DNA of 43,182 nucleotides from an uncultured Flavobacteriales bacterium (GCA_913051935.1 CAJXCU010000018.1:1-43182), one strand, 5' to 3'; positions 20,133 through 28,786 are shown, counted from the first letter of the stretch. Notes: generated by a model from the letters alone, not told the origin. A program made the numbers and translations.

Positions 20133-20140
20133 CAAAGGTA
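20133..20140 (-). promoter_or_regulatory. Candidate -7 promoter element of icmF-smr (TACCTTTG)
   Basis: Exact TAnnTTTG on the minus strand, 24 bases before the icmF ATG. The sequence is identical to the box in front of map. Confidence 0.5.
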
Positions 20141-20198
20141 CAAAATTCATGTCAAATATGATGATGATTAAGAATAGAATAAAAAGTGACCGGTTCCA

Positions 20199-20738
20199 TT
20201 AATAAGCGGCCGACTCAAAAACCCAATAACTTTTAAACTTACTATTGAAGTTTTGGTAATAACCAACACCCATAAGGGTCGCATTCTCATTCAATAAGTT
20301 TTTATTATGACCCGGGCTGCGCACCCATGCCTCAAAAACAGCTAGCGGGCCACCATAGCCTGCCGCAATATTTTCTGCATTTGGAAATCCCTTGTAGAAA
20401 TTTGAGATTCTTTGAAAAGTATTCATTTCCCGTATTAAACCATTTGGGGTCCTATTAAAGGTCGCATGCTCATGGTAATCCTCATAAGCCATATCCGCAG
20501 CATGATAGCGGCTGGCACGCATTAAATCGGAGTTTACCTTGAGATGATTTAGACCATGTTTATGACGGTATTGATTGATTAAATCAATAAGCTCTTTTTC
20601 GTAAGCACGATTCAAAACCCTGATATGTTCTCGGCCTGATGGATTAGTATCAAATTTAACTGTGATAAATACCTCATTGGGCATCTTAAACGATAGAAGA
20701 ATCATGCTCAAAATGATACATAAATAAATAGGCTTCAT
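20199..20738 (-). CDS. Secreted CAP-domain (SCP/YkwD-like) protein
   Basis: A 179-residue protein with an N-terminal signal peptide (about 1-17, MKPIYLCIILSMILLSF) and then one CAP domain. CAP landmarks are LINQYRHKHGL near residue 50, the first histidine region ASRYHAADMAYEDYHEHATFNRTP, NAENIAAGYGGPLAVFEAWVRSPGHNKNLL with the second conserved His, and the late MGVGYYQN...YWVFESA. Bacterial CAP proteins are exported and proposed to bind sterols, lipids or cell-wall-related ligands, but the activity is unknown. It stands alone between icmF and a small unknown gene, with no close partner. Confidence 0.88.
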   Translation of the reverse strand: MKPIYLCIILSMILLSFKMPNEVFITVKFDTNPSGREHIRVLNRAYEKELIDLINQYRHKHGLNHLKVNSDLMRASRYHAADMAYEDYHEHATFNRTPNGLIREMNTFQRISNFYKGFPNAENIAAGYGGPLAVFEAWVRSPGHNKNLLNENATLMGVGYYQNFNSKFKSYWVFESAAY

Positions 20739-20773
20739 AAAGGAGATATTTAATAAGTATAACCTCTTAAAAT

Positions 20774-20796
20774 AGTATGGTTACTAGTATGGTTAC
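20774..20796. repeat. Tandem 11-bp direct repeat (AGTATGGTTAC twice)
   Basis: AGTATGGTTAC occurs at 20774-20784 and 20786-20796, separated by one T. It lies between the CAP gene start and the stop of the 75-residue gene, and covers that stop codon. It may be a regulator site for the CAP gene or chance. Confidence 0.4.
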
Positions 20797-21020
20797 GCCA
20801 TCTCCTGGGCATTATACTCTGCCTCCGTAATTTGTTCGAAGGGCACATTACAAGAGATCATTTCTTTTATTCTGATTATTTCGGGATATTTTTCTGCCTT
20901 GCAATGGGTTTTGATTCGAGTTGAACCTATGCACTGAATTTCTTCAAATTCGTTTTCAGATACAATTCTGTAAAATGATTTATCATTAGATAATTTTCTG
21001 TAAATCGGATAGACCAGCAT
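20793..21020 (-). CDS. Small hypothetical protein
   Basis: From the ATG at 21020 the frame gives 75 residues (MLVYPIYRKLSNDKSFYRIV...). It is charged and soluble, has no signal peptide or membrane segment, and shows a possible wHTH-free alpha/beta pattern with YPEIIRIKEMISCN in the middle. It contains three cysteines. The frame is open to a TTG at 21080, but the extra 20 residues look unrelated. A 7/8 match to the -7 box (TACATTTA, 21038-21045) sits 17 bases before the ATG and would fall inside the longer version. I vaguely associate the pattern with short Bacteroidota hypotheticals and can propose no function. Confidence 0.6.
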   Translation of the reverse strand: MLVYPIYRKLSNDKSFYRIVSENEFEEIQCIGSTRIKTHCKAEKYPEIIRIKEMISCNVPFEQITEAEYNAQEMA

Positions 21021-21116
21021 TTTAGTATATTGGAGTGTAAATGTATTCAATAGTTGTGAAACTGAAATATAATTTCCCAATCTATAAATTCATAACTTCG
21101 TAGTGAATTTAAAAGT

Positions 21117-21614
21117 ATGAATAGTCTCTTAAGCCATCAAGATCGCAATAGTTTGAGTCAGGCAAAAAAGAAACGAAAGGAATACCGCAAAAGGCTTTTA
21201 CACCTCAAAAAGAAACGACCCAAACAGATCAACGAGCGCTTTAATTTACTTCATGAAGATGAATTTGAAACGATGGATTGTTTAAAGTGTGCAAACTGCT
21301 GTAAAACGACAAGTCCAATATTTAGGAATGTCGATATTAAACGTTTGGCGAAGCATCTTAAAATGAAAGTTGGAGCATTTACAGAAAAGTATTTAAAACT
21401 TGATGAGGACAACGATTATGTTCTAAAAACTGCCCCATGTTCATTTTTGAATGAGGACAATACCTGCAGTGTATATGACTTTCGTCCCTTAGCATGCCGA
21501 GAGTATCCTCATACAGATCGCAAAAATGTTTTACAAATTATTGATTTGACCATCAACAATACCGAGGTATGTCCAGCCGTTGCAAGAATTGTAGGTAAAA
21601 TAATTCAATCTTAA
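21117..21614 (+). CDS. YkgJ-family cysteine-cluster protein
   Basis: A 165-residue cytosolic protein with a basic N-terminal region (Lys/Arg-rich, residues 17-40) followed by a cysteine cluster: C55-x2-C58-x2-C61-C62, then C108, C117, C127 and C152. The blocks CLKCANCC, PCSFLNEDNTCSVYDFRPLACREYP are typical of the YkgJ/FliB-like family, thought to bind zinc or an iron-sulfur cluster. Function is unknown. It diverges from the small 75-residue gene and is followed 38 bases later by the deacetylase-like gene. Confidence 0.85.
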   Translation: MNSLLSHQDRNSLSQAKKKRKEYRKRLLHLKKKRPKQINERFNLLHEDEFETMDCLKCANCCKTTSPIFRNVDIKRLAKHLKMKVGAFTEKYLKLDEDNDYVLKTAPCSFLNEDNTCSVYDFRPLACREYPHTDRKNVLQIIDLTINNTEVCPAVARIVGKIIQS

Positions 21615-21652
21615 AACACAACATTGTACCATTTTCATATGTTTCCTTCTCT

Positions 21653-22549
21653 ATGATTGCATTTCACCCAATATACGTTCATGAGCTTCCCGAAAACCAT
21701 CGTTTTCCTATGGAAAAGTATGACCTCCTTCCCAGACAGCTCATTCATGAGGGTACAATTGAAGAAAGTCAATTTTTTGCACCCAGTTCAATTGAAAATA
21801 GGTATGTGGAAGCCGTTCATTGTGGAAACTACCTTCAACGTTTGCGTAAGCTTGAGATGACCAAAAAAGAACAACGCGTGTCAGGTTTCGTACACAACAA
21901 AACCTTAATTCAACGTGAATGGACAATTATGGAAGGGACAAGAAAAGCAGCAGAGCTTGCCATGACGACAAATATCTGCTTCAATATTGCCGGAGGGACA
22001 CATCATGCCTTCTCAGACCGAGGTGAAGGGTTTTGTTTACTCAACGATCAAGTGATTGCCGCACAATGGCTTTTGGACAATAAATTGGTTTCAAATGTCC
22101 TTATTATCGATCTCGATGTCCACCAAGGCAATGGTTCTGCTGCTTTGTGCGCGAACAGCAGTCATATTTATACCTTCAGCATGCATGGAAAAAACAATTA
22201 CCCCCTCCACAAACAACGTTCTGACATCGACATCGAACTAGACGACGGGACTAAAGATATGACCTATTTAAATGAACTGAAAATGGGTTTAGAACGCATT
22301 ATGAAGCACTTCGAACCCTCATTTATTTTTTATCAAGCTGGAGTCGATGTATTAGAAAGTGATAAACTAGGAAGACTTGGCCTCTCATTAAAAGGTTGTA
22401 AAGAAAGAGATGCAATAGTCTTTGACTTTAGCCGACAGATCGAGGTTCCGATTGTCACAACAATGGGTGGAGGATATAGCAAAGAAATCAATACAATTGT
22501 CGAGGCACATGCCAATACCTACCGATGTGGTTATGACATTCGTGGCTAA
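21653..22549 (+). CDS. Histone-deacetylase-family hydrolase (AcuC/HDAC-like)
   Basis: A 298-residue cytosolic protein of the arginase-deacetylase fold. The catalytic centre is complete: the tandem histidines H117-H118 (GGTHHAF), zinc ligands D155 and H157 (DLDVHQGNG) and D232 (QAGVDVLESDKLG), and the late GGGY with Tyr275. Family members remove acetyl groups from protein lysines, polyamines or small amides, and the substrate here cannot be read from sequence. In short-chain acyl-CoA-using bacteria, an AcuC-like role in reversing acetyl-CoA synthetase acetylation is one possibility. A 7/8 match to the -7 box (TATGTTTC, 21638-21645) lies 7 bases before the ATG. Confidence 0.9.
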   Translation: MIAFHPIYVHELPENHRFPMEKYDLLPRQLIHEGTIEESQFFAPSSIENRYVEAVHCGNYLQRLRKLEMTKKEQRVSGFVHNKTLIQREWTIMEGTRKAAELAMTTNICFNIAGGTHHAFSDRGEGFCLLNDQVIAAQWLLDNKLVSNVLIIDLDVHQGNGSAALCANSSHIYTFSMHGKNNYPLHKQRSDIDIELDDGTKDMTYLNELKMGLERIMKHFEPSFIFYQAGVDVLESDKLGRLGLSLKGCKERDAIVFDFSRQIEVPIVTTMGGGYSKEINTIVEAHANTYRCGYDIRG

Positions 22550-22590
22550 AGCACTCTGAGTTTCTATTTCAATACACCATAAAATAGTTG

Positions 22591-22598
22591 TAAATTTG
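22591..22598 (+). promoter_or_regulatory. Candidate -7 promoter element of tatA-purE (TAAATTTG)
   Basis: Exact TAnnTTTG, 7 bases before the tatA ATG, so the mRNA would be leaderless or nearly so. Confidence 0.5.
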
Positions 22599-22605
22599 TT
22601 GCATC

Positions 22606-22932
22606 ATGAATTTTGCGCTCTTTCTCAATGACATCGCTGGAACAGAAATTTTACTGATCCTTGTATTTGTGCTAATTTTCTTTGGAGCGAAAAGTATCCC
22701 AGGTATCGCAAAAACCATGGGTAAAGCAATTTATCAAATTAAAAATGCCTCTAACGATCTCAAAAGTGAGATCAAAAATTCCACTGGAAATATAAAAAAA
22801 GACCTGAATGTAGACGCGCTTATAAAAGAAACAGAGGAGGAGATTCAGCTTCCGATGGATCAAATGATGACAGACATAGAACATACCATAAACTACGAAC
22901 CTAAGAAACCCCAGGAAAATGAAAAAAGCTAG
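22606..22932 (+). CDS. tatA: Sec-independent translocase subunit TatA/Hcf106 type
   Basis: A 108-residue protein with the TatA/B layout: a short N-terminus, one membrane helix ([22 protein letters not shown], about residues 12-33), the FG-x-K/P hinge, an amphipathic helix ([21 protein letters not shown]) and a polar acidic tail. TatA oligomers form the pore by which the twin-arginine system exports folded proteins. TatC is not in the window. TatA and TatB are hard to separate by sequence; the length and the lack of extended homology to TatB favour TatA. Its end overlaps purE by 14 bases. Confidence 0.88.
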   Translation: MNFALFLNDIAGTEILLILVFVLIFFGAKSIPGIAKTMGKAIYQIKNASNDLKSEIKNSTGNIKKDLNVDALIKETEEEIQLPMDQMMTDIEHTINYEPKKPQENEKS

Positions 22933-23407
22933 TGTTGGAATAATTATGGGTAGTGCATCTGACCTTCCTGTAATGCAAGGTGCAATTGATATTTTGAAAG
23001 AGTTCGACATTGAAGTTGAAGTGGAAATTGTATCTGCGCACCGCACCCCCGAAAAAATGGTGAGCTATGCTAAAAGCGCCGCTGAAAGGGGGCTCAAAGT
23101 GATTATTGCAGGTGCAGGTGGTGCAGCACATTTACCAGGCATGACAGCGTCTCTCACAACACTTCCTGTGATTGGTGTCCCTGTTAAGTCGTCTAATTCA
23201 ATCGATGGATGGGATTCTATTCTAAGCATTCTACAAATGCCAAATGGAATTCCAGTTGCAACAGTCGCATTGAACGGAGCAAAAAACGCAGGAATCCTCG
23301 CAGCTAGAATCATTGGAATCGTTGATATCGAGGTCACCAAGGTCCTTGAGCAGTACCAGCAAGAAATGAAAGAAAAGGTCGAAAAAAGCCAAGAGACCCT
23401 ACGCTAA
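22919..23407 (+). CDS. purE: N5-carboxyaminoimidazole ribonucleotide mutase
   Basis: Class I PurE rearranges N5-CAIR to CAIR in de novo purine synthesis. The 162-residue length is normal. Signatures are [15 protein letters not shown] (phosphate/nucleotide loop), [13 protein letters not shown] with the catalytic-region His, [15 protein letters not shown] and the C-terminal [16 protein letters not shown]. The ATG lies 14 bases inside tatA, suggesting coupled translation, and the expected partner purK is not here. Its TAA overlaps the stop codon of convergent namZ by 2 bases, so no intergenic terminator is possible. Confidence 0.96.
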   Translation: MKKASVGIIMGSASDLPVMQGAIDILKEFDIEVEVEIVSAHRTPEKMVSYAKSAAERGLKVIIAGAGGAAHLPGMTASLTTLPVIGVPVKSSNSIDGWDSILSILQMPNGIPVATVALNGAKNAGILAARIIGIVDIEVTKVLEQYQQEMKEKVEKSQETLR

Positions 23408-24660
23408 TCATATTTCAAATACTTAGCACGTAGTTCGCGGAATGCTGCTAAGTCACTTTGCCAAGTTTTTCGAATCTCATCTTCAGATACCCCATTGACG
23501 ATTTGATTATATAACTTTTCTGTACCCGACAAAAGGACGAAGAAATTCTTTCTATTTATGGTTGAGATAGGATCTCCAACAACACTCAAGGCATTTAGGA
23601 GATAACGAAGTGTAAATCTTGAGTCAATAGGCTCTTTATTGAGGTTCACTCCCCCACATGTAAGGTTGAGGTGTTTCGGGTAAACAGCACCCATCATAGA
23701 TTTAGGTTTAAAGCTAAACTTACCTTTTTCCATTTTAGGATGACCATAAAGCTCAAATGGTTGTGCTGTTCCTCTTCCTATACTAATAGTGGTACCCTCA
23801 AAAAAACAAAGACTAGGGTACAGCCTTATCGAGATATCTGAGCGTAAATTTGGAGAAGGAGGAACAGGCAGACTATACCGCATGGCATGATGGTAATTCT
23901 GGCAGGCTAAAATCTGTAAATCACATTGTAAACCATTCTTTAACCATTGCTCACCGTTAATCATTAATGCATACTCGCCAATTGTCATACCGTGAACAAC
24001 AGGAACAGGATGCATACCCACAAAACTTTTGTGCGCAATCTCAAGAACGGGACCATCAACGTAATCTCCATTCGGATTTGGACGGTCTAAAACCAATACC
24101 GGCAAACCAACTTCTGCACACGCCTCCATGACGTAATGAAGGGTGGAGATATAGGTATAGAAACGCACACCTACGTCTTGTATATCAAAAATTACTAAGT
24201 CAAGACTCTCTAAATCCTGCCGCGTAGGTTTTTTGTGATTGCCGTACAAGGAAACAATAGGCAATCCCGTTTTTTCATCTTTAGAATTGTCTATTTTTTG
24301 ACCTGCACTCACTGTTCCGCGAAAACCGTGCTCGGGCGAAAAAACTTTGACCAGCTTAACATCACGACTTAACAAGGTATCTACTAGATGTGTGGTATTA
24401 CTGAGTATGGATGTCTGGTTGCCAACAATTGCAATGGTTCTATCCCCAATTATTTCTATTAGCTCCTCTAAGCGCTCTGAACCAAGGATAAGACTAGAGT
24501 CTTTAAACACCGAGGTATCCCCTATTTGAAGTAATCGGTCTGATCGATCGGGATGCGACTGACATGAGAAAAGTAAAAAAACAAAAAAGAGTACAAGACC
24601 CAATAGCTTTGCGTATTTTTGAGAAAGCAATAATCCGATCGTGTCTTTTGAATATTTCAT
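23404..24660 (-). CDS. namZ: DUF1343 exo-beta-N-acetylmuramidase (NamZ-like) lipoprotein
   Basis: The protein matches the DUF1343/YbbC family. Characterised members (Bacillus subtilis NamZ and Tannerella NamZ1) remove terminal N-acetylmuramic acid from peptidoglycan fragments. Typical blocks are [64 protein letters not shown] and the C-terminal half beginning near VPPSPNLRS. The start at ATG 24660 gives 419 residues with a hydrophobic signal and lipobox LLFSC (Cys33). A TTG at 24630 would give a more compact signal (Cys23). The frame is open to 24765, but there it only mirrors the divergent permease gene. With the ATG, the first 20 bases overlap the permease coding region. Confidence 0.88.
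   Translation of the reverse strand: MKYSKDTIGLLLSQKYAKLLGLVLFFVFLLFSCQSHPDRSDRLLQIGDTSVFKDSSLILGSERLEELIEIIGDRTIAIVGNQTSILSNTTHLVDTLLSRDVKLVKVFSPEHGFRGTVSAGQKIDNSKDEKTGLPIVSLYGNHKKPTRQDLESLDLVIFDIQDVGVRFYTYISTLHYVMEACAEVGLPVLVLDRPNPNGDYVDGPVLEIAHKSFVGMHPVPVVHGMTIGEYALMINGEQWLKNGLQCDLQILACQNYHHAMRYSLPVPPSPNLRSDISIRLYPSLCFFEGTTISIGRGTAQPFELYGHPKMEKGKFSFKPKSMMGAVYPKHLNLTCGGVNLNKEPIDSRFTLRYLLNALSVVGDPISTINRKNFFVLLSGTEKLYNQIVNGVSEDEIRKTWQSDLAAFRELRAKYLKYD
24614..24621 (+). promoter_or_regulatory. Candidate -7 promoter element of the permease-bshC operon (TATTTTTG)
   Basis: Exact TAnnTTTG, 19 bases before the GTG at 24641, lying inside the namZ coding sequence. Confidence 0.5.
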
Positions 24661-25948
24661 AGCGAACAAAATTCTTAAAAGTAAAGAGAAAGGTATAAAA
24701 GTTTCTAGACCTATACTCCGTATTTCTTTAATAAGTGTTGCACTAACGATTATTGTAAACCTCATTACACTAGCTATTGTCCATGGATTTCAAAGTGAAA
24801 TCAGACAAAAAATCGTTGGCTTTAACGCGCCCATTTTCTTACTTAAGGCAGGGAATGAAAATATTTACGAAGCTGATCCACTCCATGAGCAACAAATCGT
24901 CCTTTCTGATATTAATCGGGTAAAAGGAGTTCAACAAACAACGCCCGTCTTATACAAACCTGCCCTCCTTCGTTCTGAAAAGATGAAAGATGAACGCTAT
25001 ATCGAGGGGGTCAAAACTGAGTTGGAAAAGCAAGAGGTTAACGGAGTTGTACTCAAAGGAATTACACAAAACTATCCTAAATCATACCTCAAAAGTATCC
25101 TTGTTAAAGGAAATGTTCCCTCGTTTGATCAAAATCAAAACGAAATTTACCTCTCACAAAAGATTTGTACAGAACTAAATTTTAAAGTTGGTGACGATAT
25201 CGCTCTATTTTTCGTTAAAAAAAGATCGTTAATGCAACGTTTCAAAATAGCAGGTATTTTCGAAACAGGTATCGATAAAATTGATCGACAGATTGTTTTT
25301 GCCCCTTTAAAAAAAGTACAAGAGCTATGTGATTTTGGTGACCGTAATAAAGGAAATACCCATTTCGTTTCAGGTTTCGAAATACACATTGAAGATTGGG
25401 AATCATTAGAATATGTTGAGCAAAAAGTCGAAGATTTAGCTGAACTAAAACCAAATGAGCATGGCGCACTTTTACAATGTATGTCTGTCTTAAAGTCTGA
25501 AATAGATATCTTTTCATGGCTCGGATTTTTAGACACTAATGTATTGATTATAATATCATTAATGATTATCATTGGAATAGTTAATATAGGTTCTGTACTC
25601 TTGGTAATGATTGTGGTAAGAAGTAATTTCATTGGCGTGCTAAAATCTCTTGGGGCCTCCAATTGGAGCATCCGAAAAGTTTTTCTTTATCAGACAGGCT
25701 TTTTAATTTTAAAAGCGATGCTAATCGGAAATATAATTGGGCTTGGACTATGTTATCTGCAATATGAATTTCAGTTGATCACCTTGGACTCAAGTATTTA
25801 TTTCCTTTCTCACGTGCCCATCGAGCTGTCTATTCTTTCCGTACTTTTCATCAATGCCATTACCTTTATTACCTGTATGACAAGCCTTTTGGTTCCAAGC
25901 TATGTAATTTCTAGAATATCGCCGGCAAAGTCAATCAAATTTAATTAA
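24641..25948 (+). CDS. FtsX-like ABC transporter permease (LolC/E type), GTG start
   Basis: An inner-membrane permease subunit of 435 residues with the MacB/LolE layout: one membrane helix near residues 28-48, a large periplasmic domain (about 50-290), and three helices near 297-320, 345-367 and 388-412. It begins [28 protein letters not shown], which matches the conserved cytoplasmic start of this family; the periplasmic part includes GVVLKGITQNYPKSYL and the last cytosolic turn ends in ISPAKSIKFN. These systems move lipoproteins toward the outer membrane, or other lipophilic substrates. The ATPase is not in the window. The only initiator ahead of the conserved N-terminus is GTG at 24641. 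bshC follows after 9 bases. Confidence 0.87.
   Translation: MSFEYFIANKILKSKEKGIKVSRPILRISLISVALTIIVNLITLAIVHGFQSEIRQKIVGFNAPIFLLKAGNENIYEADPLHEQQIVLSDINRVKGVQQTTPVLYKPALLRSEKMKDERYIEGVKTELEKQEVNGVVLKGITQNYPKSYLKSILVKGNVPSFDQNQNEIYLSQKICTELNFKVGDDIALFFVKKRSLMQRFKIAGIFETGIDKIDRQIVFAPLKKVQELCDFGDRNKGNTHFVSGFEIHIEDWESLEYVEQKVEDLAELKPNEHGALLQCMSVLKSEIDIFSWLGFLDTNVLIIISLMIIIGIVNIGSVLLVMIVVRSNFIGVLKSLGASNWSIRKVFLYQTGFLILKAMLIGNIIGLGLCYLQYEFQLITLDSSIYFLSHVPIELSILSVLFINAITFITCMTSLLVPSYVISRISPAKSIKFN
24676..24683 (-). promoter_or_regulatory. Possible -7 promoter element of namZ (TACTTTTA, 7 of 8)
   Basis: One mismatch to TAnnTTTG on the minus strand, 15 bases before the namZ ATG and inside the permease coding sequence. 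The same TACnTTTA variant recurs in front of other genes here. Confidence 0.35.
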
Positions 25949-25957
25949 CGAGCTCAG

Positions 25958-27562
25958 ATGACCAAAACAACCTCCATACCACGTTCAAAGCTCCCAATTT
26001 TTTCAACGGAAGAAATGGACCTAATCTATAATCAAGAGGAGCTTTCAGAATTTATTGGTTTACCGTTTGATGTAGCCAATTTTAAAAAACAAATAGAAAA
26101 AAAAGAAAAGTTTTTTAGCCACGAACAGAGGCAAATGTTGGCCGATACACTTGAGGAAAATTACAAAGAACTTCCGAGGAAAAAGCTAGCCCAAGCTCAA
26201 ATTAAACTTTTAAAAGAAAAAAATACCTATACAATCACGACGGGTCATCAATTATGTCTTTATGGCGGTCCGCTTTATTTCTTTCTCAAGATCATTCATA
26301 CAATCCGGCTCAGTGAGGTACTAAAAGAACATTATCCGGAATATAATTTCATCCCCATCTTTTGGATGGCTTCCGAGGACCACGATAGCGAGGAAATACA
26401 GAGCTTACATCTTTTTGGAAAGACCATCACATGGAACCATGACCAAATTGGCGCTGTCGGCAGATTCGATACGCGGAATATAGCTGAGGTGAAAAAGCAG
26501 CTTCTAGAACTTTTCAGGGCACCGAAAGGAAGCGAAGTAGACGATTATTTAAACGCTTTGGAGGGTAAAACGTATGGTGATGCCTTTAAAAGATGGGTTC
26601 ATCATATTTTCGGGGACCGAGGGTTACTTGTACTCGACGCAGATCAAAAGGAACTGAAAAAACAAATGATTCCTATATTTCAAAAGGAGTTACTCGATAA
26701 CTTTTCGAATGGCTGTATTGAACAAACGAATGAAGCGCTACTTAAAGAAAAAAGAACAACACAAATATATTCAAGAAAAATAAATGTCTTTTTCACAGAA
26801 AAAAATAAGCGGAATCGAATTATTGAAAATGGGAAAGGAATTTATACGCTTGGAGATAAAAGCCTTGCAAAAGATGAGCTAATCTCCCTATTAAATAAGC
26901 ACCCCGACTTTTTCTCCCCAAACGTGGCGCTACGACCCATATATCAGGAATTAATACTCCCAAACCTATGTTATATAGGAGGTATGGCAGAATTAAAGTA
27001 CTGGACTCAGCTCAAATCAGCTTTTGAGTACTGCACGGTTCCTTATCCAATGATTCAGCTGAGGTCAAACCTATTGTGGATTGATAAGAATGTCCGAAAA
27101 AATATAAATCAGTTAGGATTGAAGGTTGAAGAATTATTTGATAATACTGAGATGCTCCAAAAAAAAATACTCTCAAAGTCAGATATGCATCCCATTGATG
27201 AAGCAAAGATTTCATCGTCCATAGACATTACCGAAAAGACTTATCAAGAATCGATTAAAAATAATCCAGAGCTAGAAAGCTGGTTGGGTGCTGAGCTCAA
27301 TAGAATCAGAAAGCAATACAAATCAGTTCAACATAAAATTGAGAAATCGAAAAAAAACACCTTCGATGCGCAACTAAAAAAAGTGGCTAAAGTGAAAGAG
27401 AATTTATTCCCAAGCCAAAAACTTCAGGAAAGAAAACTAAATCTACTTCACTTTTGTAATAGTGCTCCCCCAAAAAACTGGATAGAACAACTCTATAGTG
27501 TGATTGATCCTCTTTCAAAAGATTTTACCATATTGATCGAAAGTGAAACAAAACAAAACTAG
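25958..27562 (+). CDS. bshC: Putative cysteine ligase BshC (bacillithiol biosynthesis)
   Basis: BshC is the proposed last enzyme of bacillithiol synthesis, adding cysteine to glucosaminyl-malate in the cytosol. The 534-residue length is normal. Recognisable blocks are TITTGHQLCLYGGPLYFFLKI near residue 95, NFIPIFWMASEDHDSEEIQSL, the Rossmann-like middle with DRGLLVLDADQKELK, and a C-terminal coiled coil (KKLEAEL-like heptads, residues about 395-490) that forms the dimer in known structures. The context supports co-transcription with the permease gene. bshA and bshB are elsewhere. Confidence 0.93.
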   Translation: MTKTTSIPRSKLPIFSTEEMDLIYNQEELSEFIGLPFDVANFKKQIEKKEKFFSHEQRQMLADTLEENYKELPRKKLAQAQIKLLKEKNTYTITTGHQLCLYGGPLYFFLKIIHTIRLSEVLKEHYPEYNFIPIFWMASEDHDSEEIQSLHLFGKTITWNHDQIGAVGRFDTRNIAEVKKQLLELFRAPKGSEVDDYLNALEGKTYGDAFKRWVHHIFGDRGLLVLDADQKELKKQMIPIFQKELLDNFSNGCIEQTNEALLKEKRTTQIYSRKINVFFTEKNKRNRIIENGKGIYTLGDKSLAKDELISLLNKHPDFFSPNVALRPIYQELILPNLCYIGGMAELKYWTQLKSAFEYCTVPYPMIQLRSNLLWIDKNVRKNINQLGLKVEELFDNTEMLQKKILSKSDMHPIDEAKISSSIDITEKTYQESIKNNPELESWLGAELNRIRKQYKSVQHKIEKSKKNTFDAQLKKVAKVKENLFPSQKLQERKLNLLHFCNSAPPKNWIEQLYSVIDPLSKDFTILIESETKQN

Positions 27563-27605
27563 TAGAACCGATAATCTGTATTGAAATCATAATTAGCATG
27601 AAGTT

Positions 27606-28772
27606 TTACACAAATGTTTTAATCTTAAAGTATCCTTCTTCGTTTAAAGTTTTCATTGCATCAAAAAGTCTTTGCATATCTTCATCAGAATTAAACACCT
27701 GAAAAGAAAACCGAATAAACACTTGCGAATTACTTGTGAAAACAGGAACCTCGATATGAAAACGCTCATAAATTAAAGACTTCAGGCCAGCCATATCCTC
27801 AGTTTCTATCGGAATACTGTACATCTGTCCAATAAATGCCGCATCAATCGGTGCAATTGATTTAAATTCAAAATAGCCCTGAAATATCTTAGCCCATTCT
27901 AGAGTCTTTGCCTGGCAAAATGAACGCTTTTCTACCCAGTCATACTTATTCATAAAGTCAATGCAGTAGGGAACTGCCAGAAAAGCGGAAAAATCGCGTG
28001 TCCCTGCAGTTTCGTGATAATCTAAAAAGATAGAATGCGATGGAGCATCACTTTGATAGCCCCAACTAATAAGTAGAGGGTCCACCCAATGTTGTTGAGA
28101 TTTTTTAACATACAAGAATGAAGCTCCCTTCGGTGCCATCATCCATTTGTGGCATGCACCAACATAAACATCGGGATTTAGCTCGTCAATATTCAAAGGC
28201 AGTTGACCTGGTGCATGCGCACCGTCAATAATTGTCAACAAACCAAGCCGTTTCGCCTCAAGACAAATCTCCTCTATGGGGAGAATTAGTGCTGTAGCGC
28301 TCGTAATATGACTTATAAAAACAACTTTGGTGTTTTCATTATAACCGCTCCAGAAATCTTTTAAAAAAGAAGCCTTAGATTCAATAGGGAAATTGATTTT
28401 AGATTGCCGATATTTCGCTCCTGATTTTTTACAATAATACTCCCAAGTCCGGTCCATCGCACCGTATTCTAAACTTGTTGTGAGCACCTCATCTCCAACA
28501 TTTAAGGGGATTGACTTGGCAACAGTGTTTATAGCATAGGACGGGTTTGTCATTAGAACTAGGTCATCTGATGCGCAGCCCAAATATAACGATAGGGAAT
28601 GCCTTGATGCTTTTAAAAGGTCCATACCTGAATGAACTATAAACTGGACAGGACTTTGCTCAAGTTGCAACTGTAGTTGCTGATATGCCTCAAAAACAGG
28701 TTTCGGACATGCTCCGAAAGAGCCGAAATTCAGATAAGTTATGTTGGGATCTAATAGAAACTCTTCTTTCAT
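27606..28772 (-). CDS. Class V aminotransferase-fold PLP enzyme (isopenicillin N epimerase-like)
   Basis: A 388-residue fold-type I PLP enzyme. The cofactor lysine is K209 in GACHKWMMAPKG, and the aspartate that holds the pyridine nitrogen is D183 in IIDGAHAPGQ. The N-terminal YLNFGSFGACPKPV and the serine-rich TNPSYAINTV phosphate region fit the isopenicillin-N-epimerase/cysteine-desulfurase-like subgroup. The real substrate is unknown; epimerase activity is not implied by the name. It begins 14 bases after the MarC-family gene, so the two form one minus-strand transcript. It converges with bshC, and the 43-base gap has no strong hairpin. Confidence 0.85.
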   Translation of the reverse strand: MKEEFLLDPNITYLNFGSFGACPKPVFEAYQQLQLQLEQSPVQFIVHSGMDLLKASRHSLSLYLGCASDDLVLMTNPSYAINTVAKSIPLNVGDEVLTTSLEYGAMDRTWEYYCKKSGAKYRQSKINFPIESKASFLKDFWSGYNENTKVVFISHITSATALILPIEEICLEAKRLGLLTIIDGAHAPGQLPLNIDELNPDVYVGACHKWMMAPKGASFLYVKKSQQHWVDPLLISWGYQSDAPSHSIFLDYHETAGTRDFSAFLAVPYCIDFMNKYDWVEKRSFCQAKTLEWAKIFQGYFEFKSIAPIDAAFIGQMYSIPIETEDMAGLKSLIYERFHIEVPVFTSNSQVFIRFSFQVFNSDEDMQRLFDAMKTLNEEGYFKIKTFV

Positions 28773-28786
28773 GAATCAAATAATCA

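Noticed and set aside
21021..21080. 20-residue longer N-terminus of the small gene at 20793-21020
   Set aside because: It would need a TTG start and would place the likely -7 box inside the coding region.
24661..24765. Longer N-terminus of namZ
   Set aside because: It only mirrors the divergent permease coding sequence and would bury the lipoprotein signal 35 residues inside the protein.
25147..25671. Minus-strand frame (174 codons) opposite the permease gene
   Set aside because: It is Ser/Lys/Cys-rich with no domain and is entirely contained in the permease coding region.
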